64,000 nt of DNA from Isoetes taiwanensis (lineage: Eukaryota > Streptophyta > Lycopodiopsida > Isoetales > Isoetaceae). A program made the translations under genes and the position numbers. The notes under the pieces were generated by a model. That model had not been told where the DNA came from. It worked only from the letters and a program-made list of their open reading frames with translations, and did not search any database. Shown here piece by piece: positions 22,892 to 34,799 of this stretch. The stretch lies in NCBI GenBank assembly GCA_021234155.1, contig JAJEKV010000521.1, forward strand, positions 97,373 to 161,372, written 5' to 3'. Position 1 is the first letter of the stretch. Each line of letters begins with the position of its first letter.

Positions 22892-23449
22892 TCAATTTCT
22901 CTGTCTGCCTATTTTCTTCCTGCAGAAGTCTCCCCGGCTGTCTTGTTCTTTCTCCCAATTCCTTGCAAGTAGTGCCCAACATATGTGTTCAGTTGGATTC
23001 TTTTCACAATAGATCACACATACCTTTCCAAAATCACCGACTAGCAGATCGTGTTGATAGTTAGCAGACTTCCGGATTGTTGCATTCAATTGCAACCAAT
23101 TAAAGCACATCAACACCTGCTCCTTGTCGTGCCTCTTGACTGTACCATTCTTATCTGCTAAAACTTCCATAACCTCCACCAGCCGCAGATTGTATCCGAC
23201 ATCCTTTATGGTTTGGGTCTGGTGAATCCTATCGCAAAATAGACAATGCACTCGTCCGCAGTTGAGGCACGATGAAAGCCCTTTCTCCAAGCATAGATAG
23301 TCTTCTTCACATATGCACCAAGGTTCGTCATCTTCCAGCTCTGGATTCCAGGGAATGGTGAGGTTCCCTGGATTTCCAGCTCTCGGCCGCTTCCTCGATG
23401 CCGATTCTGTATCCGCTTGCACCTCGATCACTTTTTTGCTTCTGTCCAT
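22892..23449 (-). CDS. Zinc-binding hypothetical protein, 185 aa
   Basis: One uninterrupted frame from ATG 23449 to the stop at 22892. The N-terminus has a basic patch (SRKRPRAG). Residues about 48-81 form a cysteine/histidine cluster (WCICEEDYLCLEKGLSSC, LNCGRVHCLFCDRIH), a likely double zinc-binding fold resembling B-box/RING-type knuckles but not matching one I can name. The C-terminal half holds further Cys residues (VCVIYCEKNPTEHICWAL). A TATA box lies about 130 bp upstream. The L1-like ORF1 remnant follows 1.4 kb downstream on the same strand, so this may be the first ORF of that element, or an independent host gene. No function is assigned. Confidence 0.55.
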   Translation of the reverse strand: MDRSKKVIEVQADTESASRKRPRAGNPGNLTIPWNPELEDDEPWCICEEDYLCLEKGLSSCLNCGRVHCLFCDRIHQTQTIKDVGYNLRLVEVMEVLADKNGTVKRHDKEQVLMCFNWLQLNATIRKSANYQHDLLVGDFGKVCVIYCEKNPTEHICWALLARNWEKEQDSRGDFCRKKIGRQRN

Positions 23450-23577
23450 GGTGTTAGCTGCTAAGATTATGTGGGCCGGTGCTGGAGATTTGTGATGCGA
23501 GGATGGCTTCCCCTCTTGTTAGATGCAAGAACCCTAAAAGGAAAAACCTCTGATCTCGAACTATCCCTCGTCTCCTG

Positions 23578-23586
23578 TATTTTATA
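23578..23586 (-). promoter_or_regulatory. TATA box upstream of the zinc-binding ORF
   Basis: On the minus strand TATAAAATA sits about 130 bp before ATG 23449, with a C/T-rich leader between. It is the best core promoter candidate for that ORF. Confidence 0.55.
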
Positions 23587-24045
23587 GTCTAATTGCTTTT
23601 TAGGGCTAGCCCCCCTTTCTTCCTGCCCCTTTTTCTGGGTACGTCTCCATTAATTATATGTCTTGTCATATCCTGTCTGGTATTCATAATTCGTATGCAT
23701 GTACGGTGAAGATATCGAGTCTCATCCGCTTTACACTGATAGTCTGTGCCCTTAGCTCCCTCGTACCTCGCCTGGTTAATCATTAACAGCTACCCGCTTT
23801 ACGTACGTGTAGCCCTCTACTGTTTTAGGCTTAAGACCCTACATAATCTGTCAATGTATATCCGTCGTAAATGCTTGCTTTCGTGTCTTCTACTCGTTTC
23901 TACCACCCGAGCTGTCGTTCGATGATGTGGGTGCCATGTCAGCCTACTCGTCGTCGTCTCATATCAACATTGTCTATCCCGATTCTCGCGCCACTTCATT
24001 TCTCTTACGCTTTTTAAATTTGAATTAATCATAGGATTTAAGTTA

Positions 24046-24830
24046 GCTGTATTTTTTTTTGTTTTTATGAACGTGGACCTTTATTACTCAAAAGAATACA
24101 AAGAGTACATGGGGGACTCAAAAGTCAGTGGAGAAGATATCCACTAGAGCAACACTACCCACCACATACATAACATAGAAAAGCAGAGAACACAGATCAC
24201 CATGAGCACAATTGTTTGCTATGAGTAGGTGTGAATCTGAATCTGAAGATATTGCTCCCAAATGACACTTTTGATGTCATCCTTTAAGGAAGAACACTTA
24301 TACGCCTTTACAATGCGACTACGGGCATCACTAAGCACTTGCGTATCTGAAAAGAGTTGTCTCTTGAAGATGAGGAGATTTCGTCTCTTCCAGATGGACC
24401 CGATGATCCAAGCAGATGCCAAGTGGAAAGCCCTCTTTGCCAACTTGTCCCAAAAACTAGGATAGACTGACAATAGGACCTGCTGACTATTCAAGTCACA
24501 ATGGAAAAGACTCAGAAGCCACTGCCAAGCAAGTCGAACATGGTGACACAAGAAAAAGCAGTGCTCAATTGTCTCATCCCTCTGCGTGCAAAGAGGGCAG
24601 ATCACAGAGACTTCTGAACGAAATAGATGAACAACAGTGTTTACCCGCATGCATCTATGAGTGATCTGCCACCATAAAATGGATAGCTTAGGGTGAAGCA
24701 ATTTATTCCATACCCATCACCAGACTGCTTTACGATGAGGCTCGGGGATAACTAAAGGCCACTTTCGCGATGGAGGCAACACCTCGGGATGAAGCAGGAC
24801 CACATACATCGAGTGCACCAGGTGCTCCTC
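24046..24830 (-). mobile_element. 5'-truncated L1-type LINE (RT zinc-binding C-terminus and poly(A) tail)
   Basis: Minus-strand frame 24701-24219 (160 residues) is the zf-RVT domain found at the C-terminus of plant L1-type reverse transcriptases: HPKLSILWWQITHRCMRVNT, then CPLCTQRDETIEHCFFLCHH and W-IGSIWKRRNLLIF. The same protein can be followed a little upstream (KAVW, WNKLLHPKL). The 3' end is an A-rich tail (plus-strand T run at about 24050-24062). Everything upstream of the zinc domain is missing, as is usual for LINE copies cut short at the 5' end. No clear target-site duplication was identified. Confidence 0.85.
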
Positions 24831-25224
24831 CTTAACACTGCCATGAACCACCCAGAGTTGTATTGTACGTTATATTCCCTTATTAATGGTTACTCAACGG
24901 CTTTAATTTTCAACTTTCAAGAGTGGCTTTTTGAGTTTGCCCCACCAAGATTTCTTCCCCCTTTGAGCTTCTTCCGAAGTCGACTTCATATCAGCTTTTA
25001 TCACGGACTGTAGTTATGGGCCCTCTCTCAGTTCATTCGGCAATGGAGGGAGTTAGGGATTAAGATTACACAAAATATACTCGTTCTACATAAAGTACCT
25101 TAGATTCATTCAAGGTATTTTACTATACAAAGCTCCCTTCAGAAGAAATCGGGGGGTTCTCTCCACGCCCGAGGGATTTAGACTAAACATCAAAATATTT
25201 TAAAGAGAAAGAAAACAGAGAACA

Positions 25225-25440
25225 TCATTCAACCAAATAAGAATACTGAAATTCTGGTTCGTCTATGTTGACACCCCCCTCCCGTCCTTTGCACTCGTTC
25301 TCATTTATCATGTCTTCCAGCGTAAGTTTGTAGTCCGATTTGTTGCCGAGGATGGCCAATAGATTGTCGAGCTCGTCCGCGGAATGTTGTGTTCTGTCTA
25401 ACAGTAACAGAACATGTGCTTCCCATCTCTGTTGGAACAG
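25225..25440 (-). CDS. Possible terminal exon of an unrecognised host gene
   Basis: A minus-strand frame starts after a plausible acceptor (TTCCAACAG) near 25440 and ends at a stop at 25225: RWEAHVLLLLDRTQHSADEL, then DNLLAILGNKSDYKLTLEDM and an acidic C-terminus ending FQYSYLVE. The composition (amphipathic helix, balanced charge) is that of real protein, unlike the surrounding AT-rich DNA. No upstream exon could be tied to it, as the next DNA on that side is the GTAC-rich element. The protein is not recognised. It could be a gene fragment left when that element inserted. Confidence 0.35.
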   Translation of the reverse strand: MFQQRWEAHVLLLLDRTQHSADELDNLLAILGNKSDYKLTLEDMINENECKGREGGVNIDEPEFQYSYLVE

Positions 25441-25489
25441 ATGGTAGGAAAATCTCATATGTTTTGCACAAATTTCAAGTATTTGCGTG

Positions 25490-27215
25490 TAGGTTAAGTA
25501 CGCGTACGGTACCTTTGAAGTACCTAACGTACCGATCTGGGACGTACAATACGTACGGTGCAAGAAGATGCACGTTTTAATTCTTTTTTTAAGTTGAATT
25601 CCGTACGCGTACGTAATATATTAGAACGTACAGTACCGTACCTTACGTATGGTACGTACGTTAAAATAATACGAGTTAAAATAAAAAAAACTTCATAGGA
25701 CCCCTTTTTTTTTATCTTAGTTTGTTTTCCGAACCCTAAAGCTGCCTCGAACTTCTTTTCTAAACCCTAAAGCTCCTGCCTGATGCGTGCGACTTCGGCA
25801 ATGCAGCGGCCATGATCTCCAGAAGCAGCGATAGAGGAAGGGATATGTTGATTGACGACCATATTCATTAGCCATCTGCCATATATATCTGATAAAGATA
25901 GAGAGGAGAAGTAGCCGTCATGCGGCAGGGCATTTCTGCAGATTCGACCCAATGATTATCTGGTGGTGGATGGTAAGTTTGCTTCAGCTAATCTAACTTC
26001 AGAGACGAATTATTTCATATTTGCGCTTTGATATCTTTGCAAAGATTTAGGTCTCTGAATGTTCACATTTTGGCAGTCACGGAGCAATCTGGCTAATGGT
26101 TAGAAATAAATGTAGCAAGGATCATTGTTGAGCAAAGAGAAAGCATCATCATCGACCTATCAATATTCGATGATATCAGATCGATTTTTTCTGTTCTATC
26201 CCACCTATATATGCCATTCTTCATCATAACGTAAGGTAAATTCATTTTCGTGATGCTTATTTTTTTTATGCAGGTAGTTTGCTTATGCTGATGCATTAAC
26301 TTGTTCTTTTTTTTATCACATGTTTATTTTCCCATTGACAGTCAATATAAAGAAGGAATGATCGAATGGGGCAAGAAAGGTAAATAATGGAGGTCTTTTT
26401 CTTAAGTCTTTTTATCTGCTGAATAGATGTATCAGGCTGAAAAGTTTGGAGCACTAGAATCCTCATGTATTCTGCATTAGATTTGGCAGCAAGTCTGCTT
26501 TAAGAAAATGTTGCCCAATAACATTTCAATGTTGCAAGTTGATGAAAATATTGAATGCTGTTATTGGGGACCTTTTCCAATGCTCCTTCGGGTAGAATGC
26601 TCCTTCGTTAAAGATAGAATTTATAAGTAAATGAAGCTACACTTTCTTTTTGTCATGGGCTGCTGTAAAGTTGTTGTATCTCTTTTAGGGCAATGTTATC
26701 TTTCTCTTGTAAAGCTCACACACTCTTCAGACTGAACCGCAATCACATCATGCAAATGGCAGTTTGTCTCAATGTGATAAAGTTGGATAGAACTAGGTCT
26801 GTTGCACAACTCTGATACATTATTTATCTAGCTGCTGTAAAACAACAGGGTTGAATATTATATTATGCAATATGATAAGATTAAAAGGTATATGGAACTC
26901 TGAATTGTATTTCAGACTTAAGTTTTATATTACAAGTGTCGAATAACGCAGTAGTTAAACTGTAAAACAACATACATAAAATATTAAATAATGTCAATTA
27001 AATGACAAATCCTTACAACTTCAAGGTACTTTATATAAAATACGTACCGTACGTATTTTAAGTACGTTACAGGTACTGTACCTTCAACATTTTCTCAAAA
27101 AAATAAAAATTCGGTACGTTACCTTTAGCCCCAGATCGTTACATCGTACAGTACGTAAAATACGTACCATACAAGTACGGTACGTCCAGTACGTGCACTT
27201 TGAGTATCTTCCATT
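25490..27215. mobile_element. GTAC-rich non-autonomous DNA-transposon-like structure
   Basis: Two blocks, 25490-25680 and 27020-27210, are packed with GTACGTA, GGTACC and TACGTAC words. They share longer matches when one is read on the opposite strand: a CGATCTGGG block, and a block of the form GTACAGTACC-GTA followed by TACGTACGG or TATGGTACGTACG. They flank about 1.3 kb without coding content. This fits terminal/subterminal inverted repeats of a non-autonomous DNA transposon of about 1.7 kb. Exact termini and target duplication could not be fixed, so the superfamily is open. Confidence 0.45.
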
Positions 27216-27796
27216 GATTGTTTCTCGCACCATGCCAAATAAACACAATTTACAAGAGTAAACGTATCACTAAAAAGAAAATGTTCGCAGCCACCACCAT
27301 GTTTTTTTAAGTAAATTCTAAATATAACCCTCAAGTTTGAAAAAATTCCAAATATACCTTCTAAGTTAAGTGCTTTTTAGAATTATAGTGATATTCTTTT
27401 TGTGTCTCCTCAAACTAGCATAAGATCTTTCCTCACATTATAGATTAAGATGAGATATTTTCAACAACAGATTCACCTAAATCGGAGTTGAAATTCATAA
27501 GTTATGCTCATTTGAGTTATCTCTTGTTGAAATACTGTAAGTTGAAGATCCCAATTCCACTTTAGGCAATTCTCCTGCTATTGGATAGGTGTCCCTCTCA
27601 TCTGTAAGTTCCTATAAAGGACACCGTTTATTTGATCGATCAAAAATGTTATTGCTATTTGAGCGAAATATCCTATTTCTAGGGGTAGTTTAGAAATATT
27701 TGCAAACTGCCATTTCATAATACCTCTTGCTAATCCCCTCCCTGTAATTTGGTGGCAATTAGGAGGTCTTATGTTTTATGTTCGTCCATCTGTCTG

Positions 27797-27837
<41 letters not shown>

Positions 27838-28897
27838 ATAGTAGTTTTTACATGGCGGCATCCCATAGAGACATATGATATCCCCTAAATGTTCAAAGAG
27901 AGACTTGAACACAAGATCTCGTAATTACTAACCCAAAGAACTAGCCACTAAACAAAAAAAGAAGACAAGAGGGAAAAAAGAACACCTTAAATATTACAGT
28001 CACTATTTTGATCGGATTCTAATTCAAATCCAAGTGGCGAAAAAATTACCCCTTGCAGAACATCAGTGAATGACAAATTCCGAGGAACCCTTGTAGCCTA
28101 CCTGTTGAAATCAAGGATTTCCGATATAGAAAAAAATCCAACAGGAAGTTTTCCAGTAAAAAACCATGGAATTCTTCACATTTTCCAGCTGAAAACTAGT
28201 TTTTTGCTTAATGCTCTCTAGTAGCTTAAATTATATAGGAAATTTACTTTTCTCTGTAAAGAGTTTGTCGCTCACTGTAGAACATTACCTTGACTGGATT
28301 CTAGAATAACATGGAAGTTGGATCGCCATTTCTTCTTGAAAGTAAATATGGTGACGCCATGTGCTATCCTCTATATTCCGGAATGGAAGTTGGCCTCCAC
28401 ATTCCGGAGGCTACAAAATTTACTGGTTTAGCAGGTCACACTCTGTTTTCTCCCTTTCCTGCTTCCCCTAATGATTTCATTTAAAGCGAGAAATGACCTG
28501 TTATAATTATTTCATGGATCGATCTCTTGCTTTGGGGGTTAAATTCAGATTTGAAATTACTCTGTTTTCAGTTTTTAGCACGATTTGGATTGTTGAATCC
28601 AGTTTATTTCCTCGGAATCAAGTAAAAATTGGGCAGAAATAGAATTGGGGCTCGACCTGCCAATTTTTTTTGTCTTCTAACTATGGCAGACACAATTTTT
28701 TCTGTCCAGTCACTCTCTGTTTTTGCTCAAACACATGCGCTCTTCTCTAGCGACATGCACACATCTAATTTTGAATACAAAAACGTACCTAAGGAGGATA
28801 TGCACAAGCAGAACATCTGCTCTTTTGAGATTGGAAACTCTACCAACGAATTTTTGAACCTACAATCCGGCCATCAATAGAGAAAGAGCAAAGGCGG
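27216..28897. other. Non-coding stretch left of element C
   Basis: AT-rich with no supported gene. It holds a TCTA microsatellite and a small palindrome around 28378-28410 (CATTCCGG/CCGGAATG). A short frame at 28629-28880 has no recognisable content. Confidence 0.4.
27797..27839 (+). repeat. TCTA microsatellite
   Basis: About ten consecutive TCTA units ending in TATATA. Simple tandem repeat. Confidence 0.95.
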
Positions 28898-28902
28898 CTT
28901 GG
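28898..28902. repeat. Target-site duplication of element C (left copy)
   Basis: CTTGG directly precedes the left LTR and is repeated directly after the right LTR (39963-39967). Five bases is the expected size for Ty3 integration. Confidence 0.85.
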
Positions 28903-29493
28903 TGTTTGGGGTCTGGGTTCGGGAACTCCTGGAAGACAGCCCTCTGTGAGGACCCGTGGATCTAACAGGAGAGTCCGGGGGACTATGTCACGCGGGATTT
29001 GCAAGAAGAGAAGAAAAAGAAGAAGACAGAACAATTGAGAGAAAGATGATAAGCTTCCTTGATATCAATGATGAGAATACATGAGCTCTCGCAATAGAGA
29101 GAAAACTGAAAGGAGACAAGACTCAAAACTCCTCTAAAAAACTTATGTGCTAACTCTACTCATATATATAGTACAATGGCCTTGGGCCCAATATAGACAC
29201 TCTGACTGATCTCGGTGCCGACTCCTGGAAGGATGCCTGATTTGCAGGAATGTTGGCGGTGCCTCTTGAAGTGCCTAGAATCACGCTGACGCCGACGCTG
29301 GCAAGTGACGGGCCGCCACTTGTCCGAGCGGCGCTTTCTTGTTGATGCCCACGTGCTTTGACTGGGTGGTCTGGCCGCTTGGTCTTCATGAGCCTTGGAT
29401 GTCTCAATCGCGGGTCGATCGAGGATCCTTGAGCTTGACCGGGTCTGTCAGATGTATGATGAATAGTCTGCATCAGAGAGGCACAGATTAACA
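28903..29493 (-). repeat. 3' LTR of element C
   Basis: 591 bp. In element sense it starts TGTTAATC and ends ACCCCAAACA. It matches the right LTR and the 5' LTR of element D over its whole length, including a TATATATGAGTAGAG promoter block and a GAAGCTTATCATCTTTCTCTC stretch. Confidence 0.88.
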
Positions 29494-32458
29494 CTCCCCC
29501 ACCAAACGACACTCGAGTGAAGAAAAGGAGGAAGCGCCGGAGGGCGGGAAGCCATCTGTTCGAAAGTGATCCTCACGGGAGTGAGGACTCGCACCATTAT
29601 GGTACCGGCTTATGAGATCCCCGGGCGTGATTGAAGAGCTTGAGGAGTGTTTTGGCCAAGGGCAGGATCGCATCAATAAGAAAGCGAGAGCGCATCATGT
29701 CTTCAAGGGCGGGCATGCCTCAAGAAATGTACCGACATTCCATGAGGAGACAGTCCGAAGGCAAAGGCAATCATTAACCGCATTCGGATTGCAAGTGAAA
29801 AATGGACGCCGCCGATTTAAGGAGCTTAGCAAAATGCATTTGAGAGCAACGCAAAATCCCGCTTGAAGATGGATGGAAGGATCGTGAGGTGGAGGCATTC
29901 GCAAGAAGGTGTCGAGACCATGAAGCGCATCCGCTGGCCGCTGCCAACCACGCCATTAGCAATGTAGATCCAATTGGTGGTGTTGTCCAGAGTGGCACCT
30001 TCTTCCCAATGTGAGCGGCGAACAAAACGCGGATCCCACCGGAGATCCCGCCGAGATCCGAGGTGGTGTCCACCCGCATGACCATCCATGACCTTGGTCC
30101 AAAAAAGGAAGGCGCCAATCGAAAGTCAGAACCGGGGCGTGGAGGGAGGTACTGTGTGGAAGCATAGGGAGAAGGAACCATGCCCGTGGGCGTGGGTTGC
30201 CGAGCGTCTCCCCGAATTGATCGACAAGATCTGGATCAAGAGCCCGACACCAACGATCCCAAAGAGAAGCAGAGTCGAGAGTTGACAGAGGGCTATCCCA
30301 TCCCGGGGACCGCCTTGCTATCCAACGTAGCTTGTAACCGATTGTAACCGGCGAGGTGCCGATATAAATTTGTGCATAGGGAAGATCCCTGGGATGTCCT
30401 AGATACTTCCCCGATTTGTTGTAAAGACTTCGCTTGCCGTGAGAGATAAATGATTGGCAAGCTCGTGCATGTACTCGATGAAGAGTTTGGGTCCGAGCAG
30501 ATCCGCAAGATATGGATTGTTATCCCGAAGCACCCATTGCACGTTGGGGTCACCCTCGAAAAGCCGGGCGCGGCCCATTTCCAAAGTGTTCCCTGTATCA
30601 CCCGCATAGAAATCATGAAATATGTAAGCCATGGGCTGAACCACTCAAGGTGATAAAGTCCGGATCGCACAAAGATATGAGATCAAAGACGACAAGGGCA
30701 CAAAGACAACCCTTTGTCTTCGGCGGAGAGTTTCGCCAAACCAAGAAAATCTGTGACCGCCAGTGGAATATCCACAGGCCATCGGCCGCATGCCACTTCG
30801 AAAAGGAAGAGGTGGCGCCGAAAGCAACCACATAATCGCGGATAGTGTGAGGGAACCGGAAGTCAACCGTGCATTCTCGCGGAAGAATGGCGATGGGCGC
30901 CAAGTTTTGCTTGAGCCTCATCGCCAGATGAATAGCTTGTCGCAACTGTTGTTCGAGATCACGGATCCGGTTGTCCCTTTCGAAAGCAGCAGGCATGACC
31001 GTCACGGACCCGCTTCGTAGAAGTGTTGACCTGGGAGGAAGATTTCCCGGTGTATTGAGACGGCACCCGGCAATCTCCAAGGCCATCCAAGATCTTCGCT
31101 TCCGCACCTCCGTAGGTTTCGATCTTGAAGAGAGGTGAGCCGAGAGGGTCAGGTAGAAAGCTGAGCCGGGCCAAGGAGGCTTAATTTGAGCGCCCCGCCG
31201 AAAAAGATTTTGAACTTGAGTGCTGAAATTTTCACACGCTCGAGTACAAGGCATTGAGTTTAGCAATATCTACGCCCTTGGTACTCGTGAGAGCGGCTTT
31301 GGACTTGTTGTGCTCCAACAAAGTCTGAATTCTCGGGACCGAGCCGAGCCCGCTGATCCGCGAGTTGGCCGACTTGAGCTTGTGTACTTTTTGAGATCCG
31401 CATGAGCCCCGTAAGAGAGCTTCATGCTTGTCTTGAAGTTTGGCCTCCAAAGTTGCAACTTGGGCAGTTGCGCCTGAAGGTCCCCGTGTACCGCATCGAG
31501 GCCTCTAGTGCCGTGGAACCCCGCCATAAGAGCGCCTTGGGATTCTTGTAACTTGAGAGCAAAGCAGCCTTGAGCATCCTGGCCGACATCGATACAACAA
31601 CCCGACGCAGGGTGTTGTGGTGGTGGAGCTTGTTGTTGCCTCGGTTTGGGATGTTTGGGAAAAATGGTGTGAAGTGGATGGTGTAGCGGAGGAGGAGACA
31701 GTGACATGGGTGTGACTGTGGACATGACCAAGGGAAGACGGGCGTGAAGTGCCAACTTGGTGAGTGATTGGAAGGGAGCGCTGAGTGGAATTATGAGAAT
31801 TTGGTGGTGTGGGAGGGAAGTAATGACGGATGAGGGCTTGAAAGTGGCCTCCCACAGAAACTTCAGAAATGGAAGTGGTACCCAAGGCGGTCCATTTCTT
31901 GGAGAAGACGATAGAACATCATTTGGGGCCAATCTATGTGGTGTTTGGAGTGTGTAGCAAAGAGGACCAGGTTATAGAAATGCTTATTGATATGGGTGTT
32001 CTTGATAGAATACCCAAGGAATTTTCGCCACGTAAATTTAACAAAGGTTTCGCGGAGGCTTGTCGATATTGGTCGACGATGGACATTGGCATGATAAGGT
32101 GTGCACCAAACTCGTGACATCGAGATCCCAGATAGCGCACTCATGATACACAAGGGGTGTGCAAGGGAATATGAAATACCTCGTAAATCAAATGTTGAGT
32201 CAACGAAATAGTGGTGCCATCGATTACGCTGGTGTAGCCTTGCGGTCGTTAACGATATTGGCGATGAACCGCTTCAACCGGTCGATTTGGAGCGGAAGTT
32301 CCATTTGAGAGAATTAAAGCTGGTGTCGTTTCATCGACTTCTTTATTTGGGCCAACAAGGGCTTCACGGAAAGTGGGGCCAAGAAGGATACGTGATGCAA
32401 AAAGGGTCGGATCCTTGGGAGCAGAGGCTTGAAGTGTAGAAAATCTTGGGGCAGCCAT
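29494..32458 (-). pseudogene. 3' ORF region of element C (env-like position; fossil)
   Basis: Between integrase and 3' LTR, a minus-strand reading starts at ATG 32458 with MAAPRFSTLQASAPKDPTLF and is matched by element D at 62926. Further recognisable stretches are WPQMMFYRLLQEMDRLGYHF (about 31.9 kb), a proline/histidine-rich stretch (PPPLHHPLHTIFPKH) and a coiled-coil-like region (about 31.45-31.2 kb). Athila-type elements carry an env-like ORF at this place. Here no signal peptide or membrane anchor could be assigned with confidence, so only position and conservation support the label. It is broken in several places. Confidence 0.5.
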
Positions 32459-32954
32459 GGGAATGATGTGCGTAAACGAAGAGGGATGCCAAAGGCGGAA
32501 GACGAAAGTCGAAAGCACGGAGGACAAAGGCGCAGAGGAACTAAAAGGTTTGTTTTAGGGCGCATAAACCGGAGGCTAAGAGGTATGAAGAGTGCGAAAC
32601 CGAACCGCTGATGGTGCTGTGTCAAAAGATGCCAAGAAGGGTATTGAGAGGCAAAAATTTGGCTAAGTCCCAAAAACGTAAGGGAGAAGCAACGAACGGT
32701 GAGGATGAGATGTGAAAGAAAGATCGGATGTGACAGATGGCAAAGGACACCCATTAATGTTCGGACGCGTGAAAAGAAGGAATGGCATTCAATGCCGGGC
32801 AACTCGGTGGGATATCATTAAAAGGAATGTGTCGAAGGTACCATGGCTAGATATGCGGCGGAGAAAAGATTCTCATTTTAGAAACAGCCTTGCATTGCAA
32901 ACACGTTGGCGATTTGTGTGATTGGTCCACGCCGACAAGGAGTTCCTCGATGGG

Positions 32955-32963
32955 CTATATAAG
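32955..32963 (-). promoter_or_regulatory. TATA-like box upstream of the 3' ORF of element C
   Basis: TCTTATATAGCC on the minus strand lies about 500 bp before ATG 32458. The same box and its flank (GAGGAACTCCTTGTCGGCG) occur in element D at 62430, about 494 bp before the matching ATG. It could drive a subgenomic transcript of the 3' ORF. Confidence 0.4.
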
Positions 32964-33428
32964 ACTAAAGAGGAACGAAGGCATCCGATGGCGCCGATGG
33001 CCGCTGCCGGGCTTGAACGAAGACCGCACGATGCCCACTAACCGCCGAGTGGATCACTTGCAAGATGAATTGTCCGGATCTCGGCGCCGCCACAACCGTG
33101 GCATTCGAATGGACGGTTGGTGTGCGGGATGGTGAACATCCCCACCCAAGACCAACGGGATGGAGGTGGTTCTCGCACCTTTGGGATCCGAGAGCGTAAC
33201 CTTTACCATCTCCTCGCAAGATACCTCTGCCCAACCCGAGTAGGGGTTTTGCCTCTTAGGACTTAGTAGATAGGGCTCGAGTCTGCTTTTTGTATATAGG
33301 GTGGTGCCCATAGCGGAAATAGTCGGCGCCCACATTTTGTAAAAAATCTCCACTATAATATAATATACCGCCTTTCTAGTCACTTTTCGCGGTGTTTGCT
33401 TTTGAACCGCTCTCTCGTGTGTTGATGT

Positions 33429-34720
33429 TCACTTTTCAGGTGATGAAATGCTTTGAGACGAAAAACCATTAACCAATGTAGGTAATGGAGTGCCATCTAA
33501 CTCAGCGAAGTTGGAAAACGCTTGGTCTAACCACTTGAACAATTTGATAAGGGCCAAGCCAACTAAACTTGAGTTTACCCGGAAAATTTTTGTACCGGAA
33601 TCATAAAGAAGAACCAAATCGCCTTCTTTGAATGTTTTTGTCTTCAAACGCTTGTCATGTAAAGATTTTTGCAACTGTTGTCCATGAAGAACACGTAATA
33701 TAAGCATCCCTTCAAGTTCATCCAACGTTTCTAATTGATAGACCCGTTCTTTGAGTGCAAGCAAAGGTGGATTATGAGCAAGAGCCAGCTGAAAAACGGA
33801 GTGTTGGAAGGATGTATTCAAACGGCATGAGAGCTTCCTCGACCATAAACCAATTTAAAAGGAGTGTGACCAAAGAGCAATATTGAAACAAGTATTGTAG
33901 GCCCAAAGAACAAGAGGGAAGTTTTGTCCGCCAATGCATGGGAAGCGCCACAAATTTTCTTGAGAATGGTGACCGTAGTTTTGTTGGTGCTTTCTCGCCA
34001 ACCCATTGCCTTGAGGATAGTAAGGTGTGCTCTTGTGATGATGTATCAGGAGATAATCCGCCAGCTCCTTGATAGTATGATTGATGAAATGAACACCACG
34101 GCCACCGACCAGCCAGGCAGGCCGAATCAATCGCGGATAATTTGTTGATAGAGGACTCTAGCCGTGTTTGCCGCAGGTGTTGTCCGGAAGTGCACAAGCT
34201 TCCGCCCATTTGGTGGCGTAGTCGCGAGAACGGAATGTATCGGGCACGAAAGTGTGCCGCTGCGTAGAGGATCTATAGGTCCCACAAAGTCCATTCCCCA
34301 TTTCTCGGAAGGGAAGGGCGTGGCGACCGGCGTCAAGGGAAGAGCGCCACGGGTCGTGGGCGCCCCACCACCGGGTAAGCGTGCCACACGCTTGGGGTGG
34401 GCGTGAGCATCTTTGAAGAGCGTGGGCCAATAATACCCCGGCTAGAAGGATTTTTTGCGTCGGTGTCACCATGAAAATGACCACCACCGAGCCCTTGATG
34501 AGCTTCTCGAACAATGTCCGAACTTCATGAGGTAGAACACAGCTGGCCGAAGGATGGTGTCCTTACCCTTTTTGTAGAGATGTCCAGCAACCATGGTGTA
34601 GTCCCGGACCTTCCTGAGAAATTGATGGCGACGGATTGTCGCTTGGTGAGAGAGAGCGCCTCGTCTTTCGGTGGAAGAGCACCCGTGAGGAGGTACTGCT
34701 GGAAAATCATGGAACCAATG
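33429..34720 (-). pseudogene. Integrase region of element C (fossil)
   Basis: The catalytic-core neighbourhood has FINHTIKELADYLLIHHHKS followed by TPYYPQGNG, the usual segment before the catalytic Glu. The C-terminal part has KTFKEGDLVLLYDSG and ELDGTPLPTLVNG, typical for the end of Ty3 integrases. In life it would insert the cDNA into host chromatin. It is broken. Confidence 0.8.
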
Positions 34721-34799
34721 TGGTGTTGCCGTGACTAAAAAAGAGCCGAGCATCGTGAAAGGCGCCCGAGACCCCAGCCAAGGATCATCCGTGGTGGAT

